The notes under the pieces: generated by a model
The model's database searches: none
What the model saw: only the letters and a program-made list of their open reading frames with translations
What the model was told of the DNA's origin: nothing
In this document: positions 21,883-32,610 of the stretch, piece by piece
Numbering within the stretch: position 1 is the first letter of the stretch
How the letters are laid out: every line of letters begins with the position of its first letter
Assembly (NCBI GenBank): GCA_030737875.1
Contig: CM060924.1
Coordinates: forward strand, 151,398,197 to 151,462,196
Source: Allium sativum
Lineage: Eukaryota; Streptophyta; Magnoliopsida; Asparagales; Amaryllidaceae
DNA: 64,000 bases
Direction of reading: 5' to 3'
Translations under genes and position numbers: made by a program

Positions 21883-21894
21883 TGGTATCAGAGC
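21883..21894 (+). other. Primer binding site of E2 (initiator Met tRNA)
   Basis: TGGTATCAGAGC two bases after the LTR end. The following bases (ATAAGGTTA) are shared with E3 and with the older element E5. Confidence 0.9.
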
Positions 21895-22087
21895 ATAAGG
21901 TTACCAGAACAGATAAAATTTTTTTTAGAATTTTTTTTCTAAAGTATTTTTGGAAGAAGTGCTTTCAAAAAAAAAAAAAACATGTTATTTAAAGAGAGTT
22001 TTTATGAAAAACATAATCCCAAATAGCCACATCCTTATCTTTATCTTTCGAATTCTCCATTTTGAATCTTTCCTTTTTCGTTTCAGC
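21895..22087 (+). other. E2 untranslated leader
   Basis: About 190 bp with T and A runs between the primer site and the gag start. An upstream ATG at 21950 is in frame with gag, but E1 shares only the MAEDLN start, so I take 22088 as the initiation codon. Confidence 0.55.
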
Positions 22088-25000
22088 ATGGCTGAAGATC
22101 TTAATCTCCCAGAAGGTGTGACGATTCCAGGGTGGTTTAGGAGATACTTGGAGGCTAGGGCCACCACTGCAGGCCCAGCGGATACTCCTCCACCCCTAGC
22201 TGCACCCATTCCTCCTCCTCCTCCTCCTCGTGTTGACACTTTTGCAAAGACGTGCAAGGAATTCAAGGCTATGGGAGGAAAAACTTTTCAAGGGACTAAG
22301 ACGTTTGTGGAGGCCAGAGATTGGCTTAAGGAGACTGAGGAATTGTTGGATATCTTTGAAGTGGAAGATGGGAGGAAAGTCCGTTTTGCTGCTTGGTTAA
22401 TGAAGGGAGAGGCCTCGTTTTGGTGGGAGGTCACTAATGGGGAACGTCCAGTTGATTCATGGGCGGATTTCAGACGAAGGTTTGAGGCAAAGTTTCTTTC
22501 AAGGGCAGAGGAGAACTTAAATATGGAAAAATTCCTGGCACTAAAGCAAGGGAGCTCATCAGTAAAGGAATATGTCAATAAATTTAATCAGTTAGCAAGG
22601 TTTGGCTTGGAGTTGGTGAACACGCCAGAGAAGAAAGCTTTGAGGTTCGTTAGAGGCTTGAATGAACCGTTGCAAGGGTTGGCTATGACCCACATCTCTA
22701 TGGGAGCCACCTTTGAAAAGCTAGTAGAAATGGCACTTATGCATGAGAATAAGGCAGTTGAAAAGAAAGAGGATCAGAAGAAACCCCAACAACAAAATAA
22801 GAAGGGTGGTAAAAACAATAATGGCAAAGGGAAGAAGAAATGCTTCAATTGTGGGACGCCTGGCCATCTCAGCAAAGATTGTAGAAAGAAAAAGAAGACT
22901 GGTTGTTTTCATTGTGGAGATGCGGGACATTTAGTGAAGGATTGTCCAAAGAAGGGGCAGAGGGCAGGGTCTACCTCGGGAGGACAGGTGCAGGCTCTTA
23001 TGGCACCAGGGCAGGCAAGGGGGCAAGTTCAGGCTATTGCGGCCCCACCGCTGCAAGAAAGAGGTAGAACAATTTCTGTTGAAAGCTTAGTTTTTCTGTT
23101 TGATCATCCTGTCCGTACCTTATTCGACTCTGGCGCATCTCATTCGTTTATCTCTGCATCATTAGTTGAATCACTGCACTTGAACACCAGTTTAGTAGAG
23201 GATCCCTTGGTCGTTTCAAATCCAATTGGGGGTTCGGCTCATTTGACCATGATATGTTTGGATTTGAAAATCTCTATACTTAGTGTTGAATTTAGATGTG
23301 ATGCTTATGTATTGGGCTTCACGGGCTATGGGCTAATTTTAGGAATGGATTGGTTGTCTAGAAATAGGGCCATTCTTGATTGCGAAAGGAGAGTAGTTAG
23401 GCTTGTGACTCGCCTTGGTAATGCTCTCGACATCTTTTGTAATCCCATAAATTCTGTTATGCTAAGTTATCTTGAATCGCTTGACGCGTCTGTAGAGAAC
23501 CTGCGATCGGTAGAAGTGGTCCGGGAATATCCGGATGTGTTTGAGGAGGTGAAGGGCTTACCTCCAAAGCGGGAGATAGACTTTCGAATTTATCTTGTGG
23601 ATAATGCTAAACCCGTATCTTTGCCAGTGCGCCACATGGCTCCTCGTGAAAGGAGGGAACTCAATAAGCAAGTAAAGGAGTTGCTTGAGAAGGGGTTCAT
23701 AAGACATATTATATCGGAGTGGGGTGCTCCAGTAGTTTTTGCCACAAAGGCGGATGGGTCTCTTAGACTTTGTATGGACTATAGAGAACTAAACAAGCTT
23801 ACTAAAAAGAACCGACACCCACTGCCGAGGATTGACGATCTCTTTGATCAGTTAGTTGGCGCCTCAGTGTTTTCGCAGTTGGACTTAGCCACTGGCTTTC
23901 ATCAACTGAGAGTGGCTGAGGATAGTATAGATAAGACTGCTTTTAGGACTCCTGACGGATTCTATGAATGGCTAGTGATGCCCTTTGGTTTGACAAACGC
24001 CCCTGCATATTTTGTTGATTTGATGAGTAGGGTGTTTAGGGAATACCTTAACAAATTCGTGGTAGTCTTTGTGGATGACATCTTACTCTTTTCTAAGAAT
24101 AAAGAAGAGCACTCCCTACATCTTAGGTAAGTGTTGGAAACCCTTCGAGCGCATAACCTTAAGGCAAAATTTTCTAAGTGTCACTTCTGGAGGAAGGAAG
24201 TACGGTTCTAAGGGCACGTGGTTTCCAAAGAAGGGATAGCTGTGGATCCCGCAAAGGTGGTGGCCATCCAAGATTGGAAGGTCCCTAAAAATGCAACCGA
24301 AGTAAGAAGTTTCTTGGGGTTGGCTGGCTATTATAGGAAGTTTATCAAAGACTTCGCAAAAATATCAGCTCCATTAACACGGTTAACGAAGAAGAACCTG
24401 GTTTTTATGTGGGACAAAGATTGCGATGATGCGTTCCAACGTTTATAGAGAGCCTTAACTTCAGCACCAGTCTTAGTGCTGCCAGACGGGAATAAACCGT
24501 TTACCATCTATACTGATGCTTGTGGGACGGGACTTGGCGCGGTCTTCATGCAAGAGGGAAGAGTAATAGCCTATGGTGGAAGGCAGTTGAGGGTTCATGA
24601 AAAGAATTACCCCACGCATGACTTAGAGCTAGCCGCAATTGTTTTCGCGCTTAAGTCTTGGCGTCACTATCTTCTTGGTGAGAAATTCGAACTGTTCACT
24701 GACCACAAATCATTAAAATACTTATTCTCTCAGAAGGATTTGAATTTAAGGCAGCAACGGTGGATGGAATTCTTAGCCTCCTACGATTTTGAAATAGCAT
24801 ATACCCCGGACAAGGGTAACGTGGTGGCAGACGCCTTAAGTAGGAAAAGGTTGTCCTTGAGTCCGTTGTTTGTTGAACGACAAAGCTTAGAATTCATCTC
24901 TATGTTTGACTTTAGACCCTCCGTTGACTTAGTACCCGGTCCGTTAGCATCCTTGGAGGTTAGACCTACACTTCTAGGACGGGTTGGTGAGGCACAGCGA

Positions 25001-26446
25001 GACGACCCACAGTTTGTTGAGATAGTAGAAAAGCTCAAAGGGGGGGAGTCGTCAAGCCATCTTCGTAGGTATACCCTAGACGATAAGGGTTGGTTACGAA
25101 GGGATAATAGACTTTGTGTACCGCAAGACGAAGACTTAAGGAAGGCCATTCTTGATGATGCTCATCGCTCAAAAATGACCATTCATCCCGGCGGGGATAA
25201 GATGTACAAAGATAAGAAGCGGGTTTTCTTTTGGGCCGGTATGAAAAAGGATGTGGCCGAGTACGTCGCTAGATGATTGGTGTGCCAACGAGTTAAAGCA
25301 GAACAAAAGAAACCCGGTGGGTTGCTTCACCCATTAGAAGTTCCACTATGGAAATGGGAAAGCATCTCAATGGATTTTGTGGATGGATTACCAAGATCAA
25401 GGAAGGGTAACACGGGGATTTGGGTTATAGTAGATAGACTTACTAAAAGCGCCCATTTTATTCCCGTGAAAAGTAAGAGGACTGCTCCGTGGTTGGCTTC
25501 TGTATACATTAAGGAGATAGTTCGTTTTCACGGTATTCCTTCTAGTATAGTAAGCGACCGTGACCCCATCTTTACTAGCGAATTTTGGAAGAGTTTACAA
25601 GAGGTGGTAGGGACTCAGCTATGTTTGAGCACCGCATATCATCCTCAGACAGATGGCTAGACCGAGAGGGTGAATCGCATTCTAGAGGATCTTTTAAGGC
25701 TTTGTATCCTAGACTTTGGGGGTACATGGGAAGTGCACCTTCCGTTAGTAGAATTCGCATATAATAATAGCTTTCAGTCTAGTATTGGCATGGCACCTTT
25801 CGAAGCTCTTTATGGAAGGCCTTGTCGTTCGCCTACATGTTGGTGGGAATCTACCGATAAAATCCTACTTGGGCCCGATATGGTTAGGGAAACCTTGGAG
25901 AAGATTGAGTTGATTCGAAGGAGGATGAAAGCAGCACAAGATAGGCAAAAATTGTATGCTGATAAGAGGAGGACAGATCTTGAGTTTGACATTGGGGACA
26001 TGGTTTTTATCAAAGTATCTCCGTTACAGAATGTTGTTCGCTTTGGGTCCGTGGGGAAATTAGCACCAAGGTTTGTAGGGCCGTTTCCTGTAAAAAACAG
26101 GATTGGGAAGATGGCATATAGGGTGGAGTTGCCTGAGAAACTTAGTGGAGTACACGACGTATTCCATGTATCACATTTGAGGAAGTGTTTGCACAAGACC
26201 GCGGAGGTGGTAGAGCCGAGCTTGCTTAAAGAGGTGGAAATAGAGCGTGATGCAACAATTAGACGAGCTCCTACATGCATTCTTGGGTCGGAGATCAAAA
26301 AGTTGAGGAATCGAGAGGTCAGACTGGTTAAAGTGCAATGGGGAGATGATGAGAGCAACACAACTTGGGAGACAGAAGAGAAGATGCGTTCGTTGTACCC
26401 TTTTCTTTTTGAGGGTATGTCTTTTAATTTCTCCTTTATCGCTTAG
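22088..26446 (+). pseudogene. gag-pol: E2 gag-pol polyprotein, five nonsense codons
   Basis: A single frame of 1452 codons. Gag (from [10 protein letters not shown]) has a proline-rich linker, Retrotrans_gag domain and two CCHC knuckles at about 22840-22950. Protease [10 protein letters not shown] lies near 23127. RT has [12 protein letters not shown] and FVDDIL near 24070. RNase H ends DALSRK near 24845. Integrase has the HHCC finger, the D,D,E core ([10 protein letters not shown]) and a C-terminal chromodomain (REVRLVKVQWGDDES...TWETEEK, 26310-26385). In-frame stops: TAA 24128, TAA 24209, TAG 24446, TGA 25274, TAG 25658. No frameshift is needed. Gag and protease are intact; RT onward could not be made. 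Confidence 0.93.
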
Positions 26447-27010
26447 CTTATCTTATCTTATCTTTAGTATGTCCTCTCATTAGTATCTTTGACCTTTAGT
26501 TAGGATAATCCTATGGTTGAAACATGTGTTTGAGACATGTTATGTATGATGGATGCAAAATGGATGCAAGTGTTTGCTAGTGGTTGCTCATGGATGCATA
26601 TATACACACACTTTAGGCACTAGATTGGCTCAGTCACTACATATTGCATATTGCATATATATGGATGTATTTAGTATAATGGATGTATAATGGTGGTACC
26701 ATCATATGGATGCTGCATTCGGTTGAATGGGTGTGCACGCATATAGAAGTAGTATGTAAGCAATTAGGATCTTTTGCATACATAATGGATTCATGACACT
26801 TACATAATTTGCATTAAGGGGGTCAACTGAATCAGTAGACCGCCTGATTTCGCATTAGGTAAGGACATGTACACACACTTGCATATGATCATAAAGCATT
26901 AGAAGTCTTTTAAGGACAATGGATGCCTGTGTATGATGGATGAGTAGATGGACGTTTGGATGGTAGGATATACATTCTTCCAGACTTGAAGATTTCGGGG
27001 ACGAAATCCT
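26447..27010 (+). other. E2 3' untranslated region
   Basis: Noncoding interval with many ATGGATGC-type words and a short TTTCGGGGACGAAATCC motif at its end. The same interval occurs in E1 and E3. I see no gene. Confidence 0.6.
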
Positions 27011-27025
27011 AAAAGGAGGGGAGAA
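27011..27025 (+). other. Polypurine tract of E2
   Basis: AAAAGGAGGGGAGAA directly before the 3' LTR. Confidence 0.88.
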
Positions 27026-27064
27026 TGTAACACCCCGAATTTTCTATTAACACTAAAGTTGCTA

Positions 27065-27357
27065 AAATAATAATAAGTGTGTAGAAGAGGGGATGTATCT
27101 AATATGAATATAAAAATATTAATAAGTATGTAAGAGAGGGGATGTATCTAATATGAATATAAAAATATTAATAAGTATGTAAGAGAGGGGATGTATCTAT
27201 TATGAATATAAAAATATTAATAAGTATGTAAGAGAGGGGATGTATCTAATATGAATATAAAAACATTAATAAGTGTGTAAGAGAGGTGATGTATCTAATA
27301 TGTATATAAAAACAATAATAAGTAAAGGGGGATGTATCTAATATGTACATTGTAGAA
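27065..27357 (+). repeat. 49-bp tandem repeats, E2 3' LTR
   Basis: Same six-unit array as the 5' LTR (anchors at 27089, 27138, 27187, 27236, 27285 and 27328). The fifth unit reads GAGGTGATG instead of GGGGATG. Confidence 0.88.
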
Positions 27358-27412
27358 AATATATATATATTTATGACATGAATAGAAGTTTATTAATATG
27401 TTGAGTGTTTGC

Positions 27413-27441
27413 TGAGTCACTTTTGACTCATTGCTGAGTCA
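27413..27441. promoter_or_regulatory. Triple bZIP-type sites, E2 3' LTR
   Basis: TGAGTCA 27413, TGACTCA 27424, TGAGTCA 27435; spacing 11 and 11 bp. Confidence 0.55.
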
Positions 27442-27520
27442 ACAAGATAAACCCCATCTTGTTTGAACGGCTGCGGTTATTTCTAGGTTAAATCTAATGG
27501 CCTAAATGCATTCTAAAATC

Positions 27521-27528
27521 TATAAATA
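27521..27528 (+). promoter_or_regulatory. TATA box, E2 3' LTR
   Basis: TATAAATA. If active, this promoter would read out of E2 into the EPRV RT and RNase H sequence on the sense strand. Confidence 0.5.
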
Positions 27529-28494
27529 AGTGGGTAGACCCTAAACCTAAATCACTTGTAAAATTAGAGAAGCTACCGTCATGCTGCTGCCATGGAGTTC
27601 AGCGTAGCCGTCACAAACTAAGAAGAGGAAGCCTAATCATCTACAACTAAATCTACACAAATCAAATCAAAAGATCTCTCTTTCTCTAATTCTTTTCTTT
27701 TGTTGGTGAGTATGATGATTCTCACAAGACTATTACAAACTAATTTGACTCAGTTATGAATGGATCACATGAAAGTGATGTGATTTGTAATTGTAAATTC
27801 TATATATTGTGGATCTCTTATTATGTTATTATGTTGTCGTATGATGTAAATTATATATGGTATGTCATGCTATGTTGTAAATTCTCTTATGCTATGTCGT
27901 GCTATGTTGAGAATCATGTCAAGCTATGTTATACTATCATACTATGCCATGTTATAAATCATGCTATATTATGTTGAAAAATCATGTTGTTGGATCATGC
28001 TTAAAGTTATGTTTTTTTTTCTAAATTTAAATGGATCTTTTTTATGGGAATTTGCCAATTAGGTTAGGTGTACCCATAAACTTGAAACTATAATTAAATA
28101 AAATTTGATTATGGGAATTTGCCTATTGAGTTAGGTGTACCCATATAAAACCATGTTGTTAAAAAATTAGATGATGTTGATTCACACATGTTCATATGTA
28201 AGTTTGTGAAAAATTGATTGAGATTATATTAGGTGAATTTTGAACAAGTTGACACCTTTAGGTCCATGACATGTATAATCTATGCATGTTGGAAATATGC
28301 AAGTTTCACCCCTTATTATGATTCATTTGGTCACATATACATGTTGTTATTATGATAATCTCTTTTATGCTATGAGTTAGGCTATTCGAGTCTAACATAT
28401 ATTTTGCGAATAAACGTTCAAACGTGGGGTAGGGGTAATATTAGGAATTAATAAATTGGGTGCAATTTTGTAAGATTTTGCATACCATGAATGG

Positions 28495-28523
28495 ATGTCC
28501 ATAATTGAGTCAATTATGGACAT
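28495..28523 (+). repeat. 13-bp perfect hairpin, E2 3' LTR
   Basis: ATGTCCATAATTG, loop AGT, then CAATTATGGACAT. Confidence 0.65.
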
Positions 28524-28609
28524 TGTTAAAAATTGGAAGTAATTAATAATTCAAGTAGGTAATTATTAAAATTGGGGGAAAGTGGATTATTATTAATAAT
28601 CAATGCTTA

Positions 28610-28824
28610 GGACACGAGGTTGGACCCGTTTGTGATGTAAACCTGCCCGGACCCGCCCGGCAAATCCAGTAGTCACAAATGTCGGCCCAATGTGAGAGGT
28701 CCTAGGCCCAAACTAAAGCATAACAGTTGTAAAGACACGAGGTTAGACTCTTTTATGGTGTAAGACTGCCCGGACCGGCCCGGCAAATCCAGCTGCCATA
28801 AATGCCAGTCTAATGTGAGAGGTC
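28610..28824 (+). repeat. Paired hairpin modules, E2 3' LTR
   Basis: Modules 28610-28702 and 28734-28824. Middle stems TTTGTGA/TCACAAA and TTTATGG/CCATAAA are kept. Module 2 has one loop substitution (GACCGGCCC) compared with the 5' LTR. Confidence 0.75.
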
Positions 28825-30049
28825 TTTATGAGGTTATGGCCTTAATGAACTAAGAAATACTTAACCAGATAATCATGTAAGGTGGGACATGGGGGTTAAG
28901 TAGGTGCCTTGGGTGGCATGAGGAATCTGGTGGTTGCCTTTAGAGGCATTTGAAATACGATTAGACTTAACCAAACACACATGTAAATGAACATGACTAA
29001 GTGGGTTAAGTGGGATGGACTAATGGGGACAAGCTTAGGTGGAATGCTTGTGGTAAATAGTGGGGGCCCATTTCAACCAGTATCCCAAAACGTATCTTTG
29101 TGGGCTCGACCCAAGTCGAGGACGGGACACGCATACTGGGTTTGACTATAAGAGGCCAAAACAGGGAGCGGTGGCAACGCAAGTCCAACGGGTTTCATAT
29201 GCGTGTGTGGACCCGGGCTGGTAGGTAAGACGTTGTTGCATCGTGTAGGTATAAGCCGTGCATGTCCGTTGTATCAGGTTGCTACTTTAGGGGAGTGATA
29301 CACCCCACTGTGGGGCCAGCACGGGTATCTACGAGTTAGGGAGCCGATCGAATAATGGGAAGTAGGGTACACCTAGTGGAGATAGGGGCAGGCGGCACCT
29401 ATGTAGTCAGCTAGGGGTACGTAAAGCCATTGGGAACGTTTCTAAGTGAAGCTAAGTGGGATGAATCTTTAGGGTGACTGGTGTGGTGCAGTATAGTGTT
29501 TATCCTTTAGTTTTTAGGAGCGCCTATAACGTTGCCTTTAGCGATTGTCTATGTCCTTAATCTGCTCTTCATAGACATTTTCTTGTTTTCCAGCTTATGC
29601 CTTAGTCCAGTTATTTTGGTAATAGTATTGTAGAATTATCATATTCACCAGACTTTATGTCTGACCCCCTCTTTTCCATCCTTTTTCTCCCTTCAGGTCC
29701 GTAGGTTGGGCCAAGTTCTAGTGGAGTCTAGTTGGATCGCTTATCTTCTGGAAAGCTTGGACTGCTGAAGTAAAGTCCAGCTTGTTATCTTTCTTTTTAA
29801 TGGCTATTCATGTAATGGGATTATGTACTTGTTTTATCAAGATAGATATTGTACTTGACATTGAATATGGTGTTATGATGTAATCAAACATGTTTTGACT
29901 TCTGCTACAATGAAATAAAGTTTTTGAATTTCCAAGTACTATTTTATATCTGTCTTGTTGTAATTTTACTGTTCTATATTCACTTAAAACCTCCATGGAA
30001 GTTAATGCATTCCCTTTGTGAGTGACATTAATGGACGTGGGGTGTTACA

Positions 30050-30054
30050 AAAAG
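30050..30054. repeat. Right target-site duplication of E2 (AAAAG)
   Basis: Direct copy of 18864-18868. Confidence 0.85.
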
Positions 30055-31217
30055 CGAGAATGGTAATAAATTACAGAAAACTTAATAGTCATACCAAATT
30101 TGATGGGTATTCTATTCCATCTGTTGAACATTTAACCAAGCAAATCCAAGGAGCAAAATATTATAGTAAATTTGACGCTAAATCTGGATTTTGGCAATTA
30201 AAACTTTCTGATAAACAATCTATTGAGTTAACAGCATTTAGTTGTCCTCAAGGACATTTTGAATGGATAGTTATGCCTTTTGGATTAAAAAATGGACCTC
30301 AAATATTCCAAAAATGGATGAATTCTATGTTTGGACATTTACCTTTTACGCTTGTGTATATAGATGACATTTTAGTTTTTTCTAATAGTGCTGAAGAACA
30401 TAAAGAACATCTTTTAGTAGTAGTCCAAATCCTATTACAAAATGTTGTTATACTTAGCCCTAAAAAGATAGAATTGTTTAAAAAAGAAATTGATTTTCTT
30501 GGAAAGAAAATCAAAAATGGACAAATTGAACTACAACAACCTATATACACTAAAATAAAAGATTTTCCTAATAATTTTAAAACTTTAAAAGAACTTCAAA
30601 GTTTTTTAGGATTATTAAACTATGGTAGAAAATTTATTCCTAATCCATCAGCAATAACACAAAATTTGCAAAAAAAGCTTAACGAAGAACAGGCTAAATA
30701 TAAACAACAAAGTGGAGAACAACCAAGAAAATGGAATACAGATAAAATTAGTATTTCTTTAAACTCTAAAGAAGAAGAAGAAATAAAAAAGATAAAAGAA
30801 CTAATTAAGGATCAAAAAATCCTTTATTTCCCTTCTGAAGAAGAACTCCTTACACTTAAAACTGATGCTTCTGACAATTATTGGGCAGGAGTATTAATTG
30901 CAAAACAGAAAGAGTTTGTAGCATACTCTTCTGGGAGATTTAACAGAACTCAACTCAAATATGCTACTTATGACAAAGAATTACTAGCTATCAAAATAGC
31001 AATCAAAAGTTTAAAAATTTACCTTTTGCATAGGCAATTTATAATCGAAACAGATAATAAGTCTGTTGCTCAGTTTTTAAAAAGAAAAACTGTTAATAAC
31101 CCTGAAGAAAACCTTAGAAGAATAAGACTAGCAATGTATTTAGAAATCTATAATTATAATGTTAAATATATTCCTGGCTATACTAATTTTGCAGCCGATC
31201 TTCTTACTAGATTATGA
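30055..31217 (+). pseudogene. Polymerase, 3' part: RT and RNase H, segment B
   Basis: Resumes the RT cut by E2. RT carries KSGFWQLKLS, MPFGLKNGPQIF and the catalytic YIDDILVF (Asp codons at 30363 and 30366). A lysine-rich connection follows, then RNase H with its catalytic acidic positions in KTDASDNYWAGV, TYDKELLAI, IETDNKSVAQF and AADLLTRL. This enzyme would copy pregenomic RNA to DNA and remove the RNA strand. The stretch is open to TGA 31215-31217, so the main damage to this copy is the E2 insertion. The ATG of the next ORF follows 1 nt later. Confidence 0.88.
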
Positions 31218-31218
31218 G

Positions 31219-31722
31219 ATGGACGAAGAAGACCTTAAAAGGATAAAAGAATTGCTAGAAAACATGAAAAGACAAGAAAATTTTCAGCAAATCAAGTCCT
31301 CAAAAAAGGCAAAATCTGGAGAAGCTTCTTCTTCGCAAACAATCTCTCCCAACGGAGAAGACAATGAAAAAGTCCAACAGACTAAACCAATGACAACAGA
31401 TAAAGCCAAAGCTACGACTACCACTGGAGTCCAGAAATTTGTTCCAATGAACAAAGGGAAAGCTACTGCTCCCACAGGAGTATCAAAGCCTTATACCTCT
31501 GCAGTTATAAAAGACTAGTATAATCAAGAAATGAAAGAATCTAATCCAGGTCTGTATGAAAACTTTAATGGTTGCTTTAGAGCAATACAGTCATCTGACC
31601 ATAGAGCTGCAAATTACTGGTTAACAAAACTAGAGAAAAAATATTTGGGATTAAAAGGTACTATATCCCAAAAAGATAAAAAAAATTCAAGACACACAAA
31701 GGATAGTACAAAGACTATCTTT
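31219..31722 (+). pseudogene. Transactivator-position ORF, N-terminal third, segment B
   Basis: Starts MDEEDLKRIKELLEN directly after the polymerase stop. It has the same acidic start and Ser/Thr/Lys linker as 300-1789 and 32611-34101. An in-frame TAG at 31516-31518 replaces a Trp codon. A frame slip follows near 31680, and the sequence ends at the junction with inverted leader DNA of segment C at about 31722. Confidence 0.65.
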
Positions 31723-32146
31723 TGACCCTAATTTAAGCGGCTAGACACGATATCCCAATTCAGTTTTATAACAAACCGTGGATTTATGGTTGGGTTAAGC
31801 CTCGAACTAAGATAACCACAAGCTTATATCGTCGCTTCACCTAATTAGAGCACAGCAATGGTTCGTTTCCTACACCTTGCGTAATAATTTTACTAGAAGG
31901 TTCAGATTATGATTTATAATTTTCAAAGAAATATTTATATAGAAAAACTTATGTTAATAACCTAATTATGTCCAAAAGAATATGTTTAAGCTGACATATC
32001 TGGAAAATGTTCAGAAAACACTGTAGCAAAGTTCGTACTGTAGCAAATAGTAACTTTTTTCTTTTTCTCTCTCTCTTTTTTTTTGCTAAATAATAACTGA
32101 TACGAAAATTAGAAAAATAAAATCAATGAATCATACCTACTAGCAT
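31723..32146 (-). other. Truncated pararetroviral leader, segment C
   Basis: Equivalent to about 14148-14570 of segment B. It contains the left arm of the leader stem but not the right arm, so the shunt structure cannot form within this segment. A transcript starting at 32355 would run through here into antisense segment B sequence. Confidence 0.6.
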
Positions 32147-32162
32147 CCAGGCTCTGATACCA
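32147..32162 (-). other. Pararetroviral primer binding site, segment C
   Basis: TGGTATCAGAGCCTGG on the minus strand, identical to 14132-14147. Confidence 0.85.
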
Positions 32163-32354
32163 GATTGGAGCAAGAACTTAGAACACCAGATTGAAGCAGA
32201 TAGAACAGAGATCAAACTTCCACTTAATATTATTACAAACAAATACAACTTACTATTATTACAAAGCACTCGGAATTAAAAGATAATTATTACAGAGAAA
32301 CTGAGAATTTTTATTTTTTATTTTTCGAACCCCCCTCTTCTGATTTCTTATGCT

Positions 32355-32363
32355 CCTTTTATA
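32355..32363 (-). promoter_or_regulatory. TATA box of pregenomic promoter, segment C
   Basis: TATAAAAGG on the minus strand in the same position as in segments A and B. It points toward segment B, against the B promoter at 13937. Confidence 0.6.
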
Positions 32364-32610
32364 CTTGAGTTCTCTGCTTCCCCCTAGTAGTAGGTTTAAC
32401 ACGTCTCCTTTTGTAGGATCCATCAGTTGATTTTTAAAAGAGGAGGTGTCCTCCATTATTTGCTACGTGTCTAGAACTTTTGGATATGTGTCCCTGTCTA
32501 AAATAGTAGGATAATGTAAAGGTAGGATAACGTGTCTGAAAAGGTAATAATGTGTCGGTAGAGTTGGGTAATTGATTGAGAAAGTGGTTTTAGGTCCACC
32601 ATGCTTCTGA

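Larger units (their letters stand above)
18869..30049 (+). mobile_element. E2: Tekay-type Ty3/gypsy chromovirus retrotransposon
   Basis: 11.18 kb, plus strand, inserted in the EPRV reverse transcriptase. It has LTRs at 18869-21880 and 27026-30049, target duplication AAAAG, an initiator-Met primer site at 21883, a purine tract at 27011-27025 and a gag-pol frame 22088-26446 with five nonsense codons. It is closely related to E3 across LTRs and coding region, and more distantly to E1. The 5' LTR lacks 9 bp near its 3' end (AATGGACGT) that the 3' LTR and E3 have. Confidence 0.93.
27026..30049 (+). repeat. E2 3' LTR
   Basis: 3024 bp, nearly identical to the 5' LTR and retaining the complete TTAATGGACGTGGGGTGTTACA-type end. 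It repeats the internal features: 49-bp repeats (27065-27357), bZIP-type triplet (27413-27441), TATA box (27521-27528), 13-bp hairpin (28495-28523) and hairpin modules (28610-28824). Confidence 0.92.
2002..31722 (+). mobile_element. Endogenous pararetrovirus segment B, interrupted by E1 and E2
   Basis: Plus-strand pararetroviral DNA in three pieces (2002-2160, 12918-18868 and 30055-31722), separated by two LTR retrotransposon insertions. In order it contains the 3' two thirds of the transactivator-position ORF, intergenic promoter, initiator-Met primer site, folded leader, N-terminal region, coat protein, movement protein, protease, RT, RNase H, and the N-terminal third of a second transactivator-position ORF. 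Because the transactivator region appears at both ends, the segment spans more than one full turn of a circular genome, as expected for integration of a multimeric or overlapping form. It ends at 31722 against inverted leader sequence of segment C. Confidence 0.85.
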
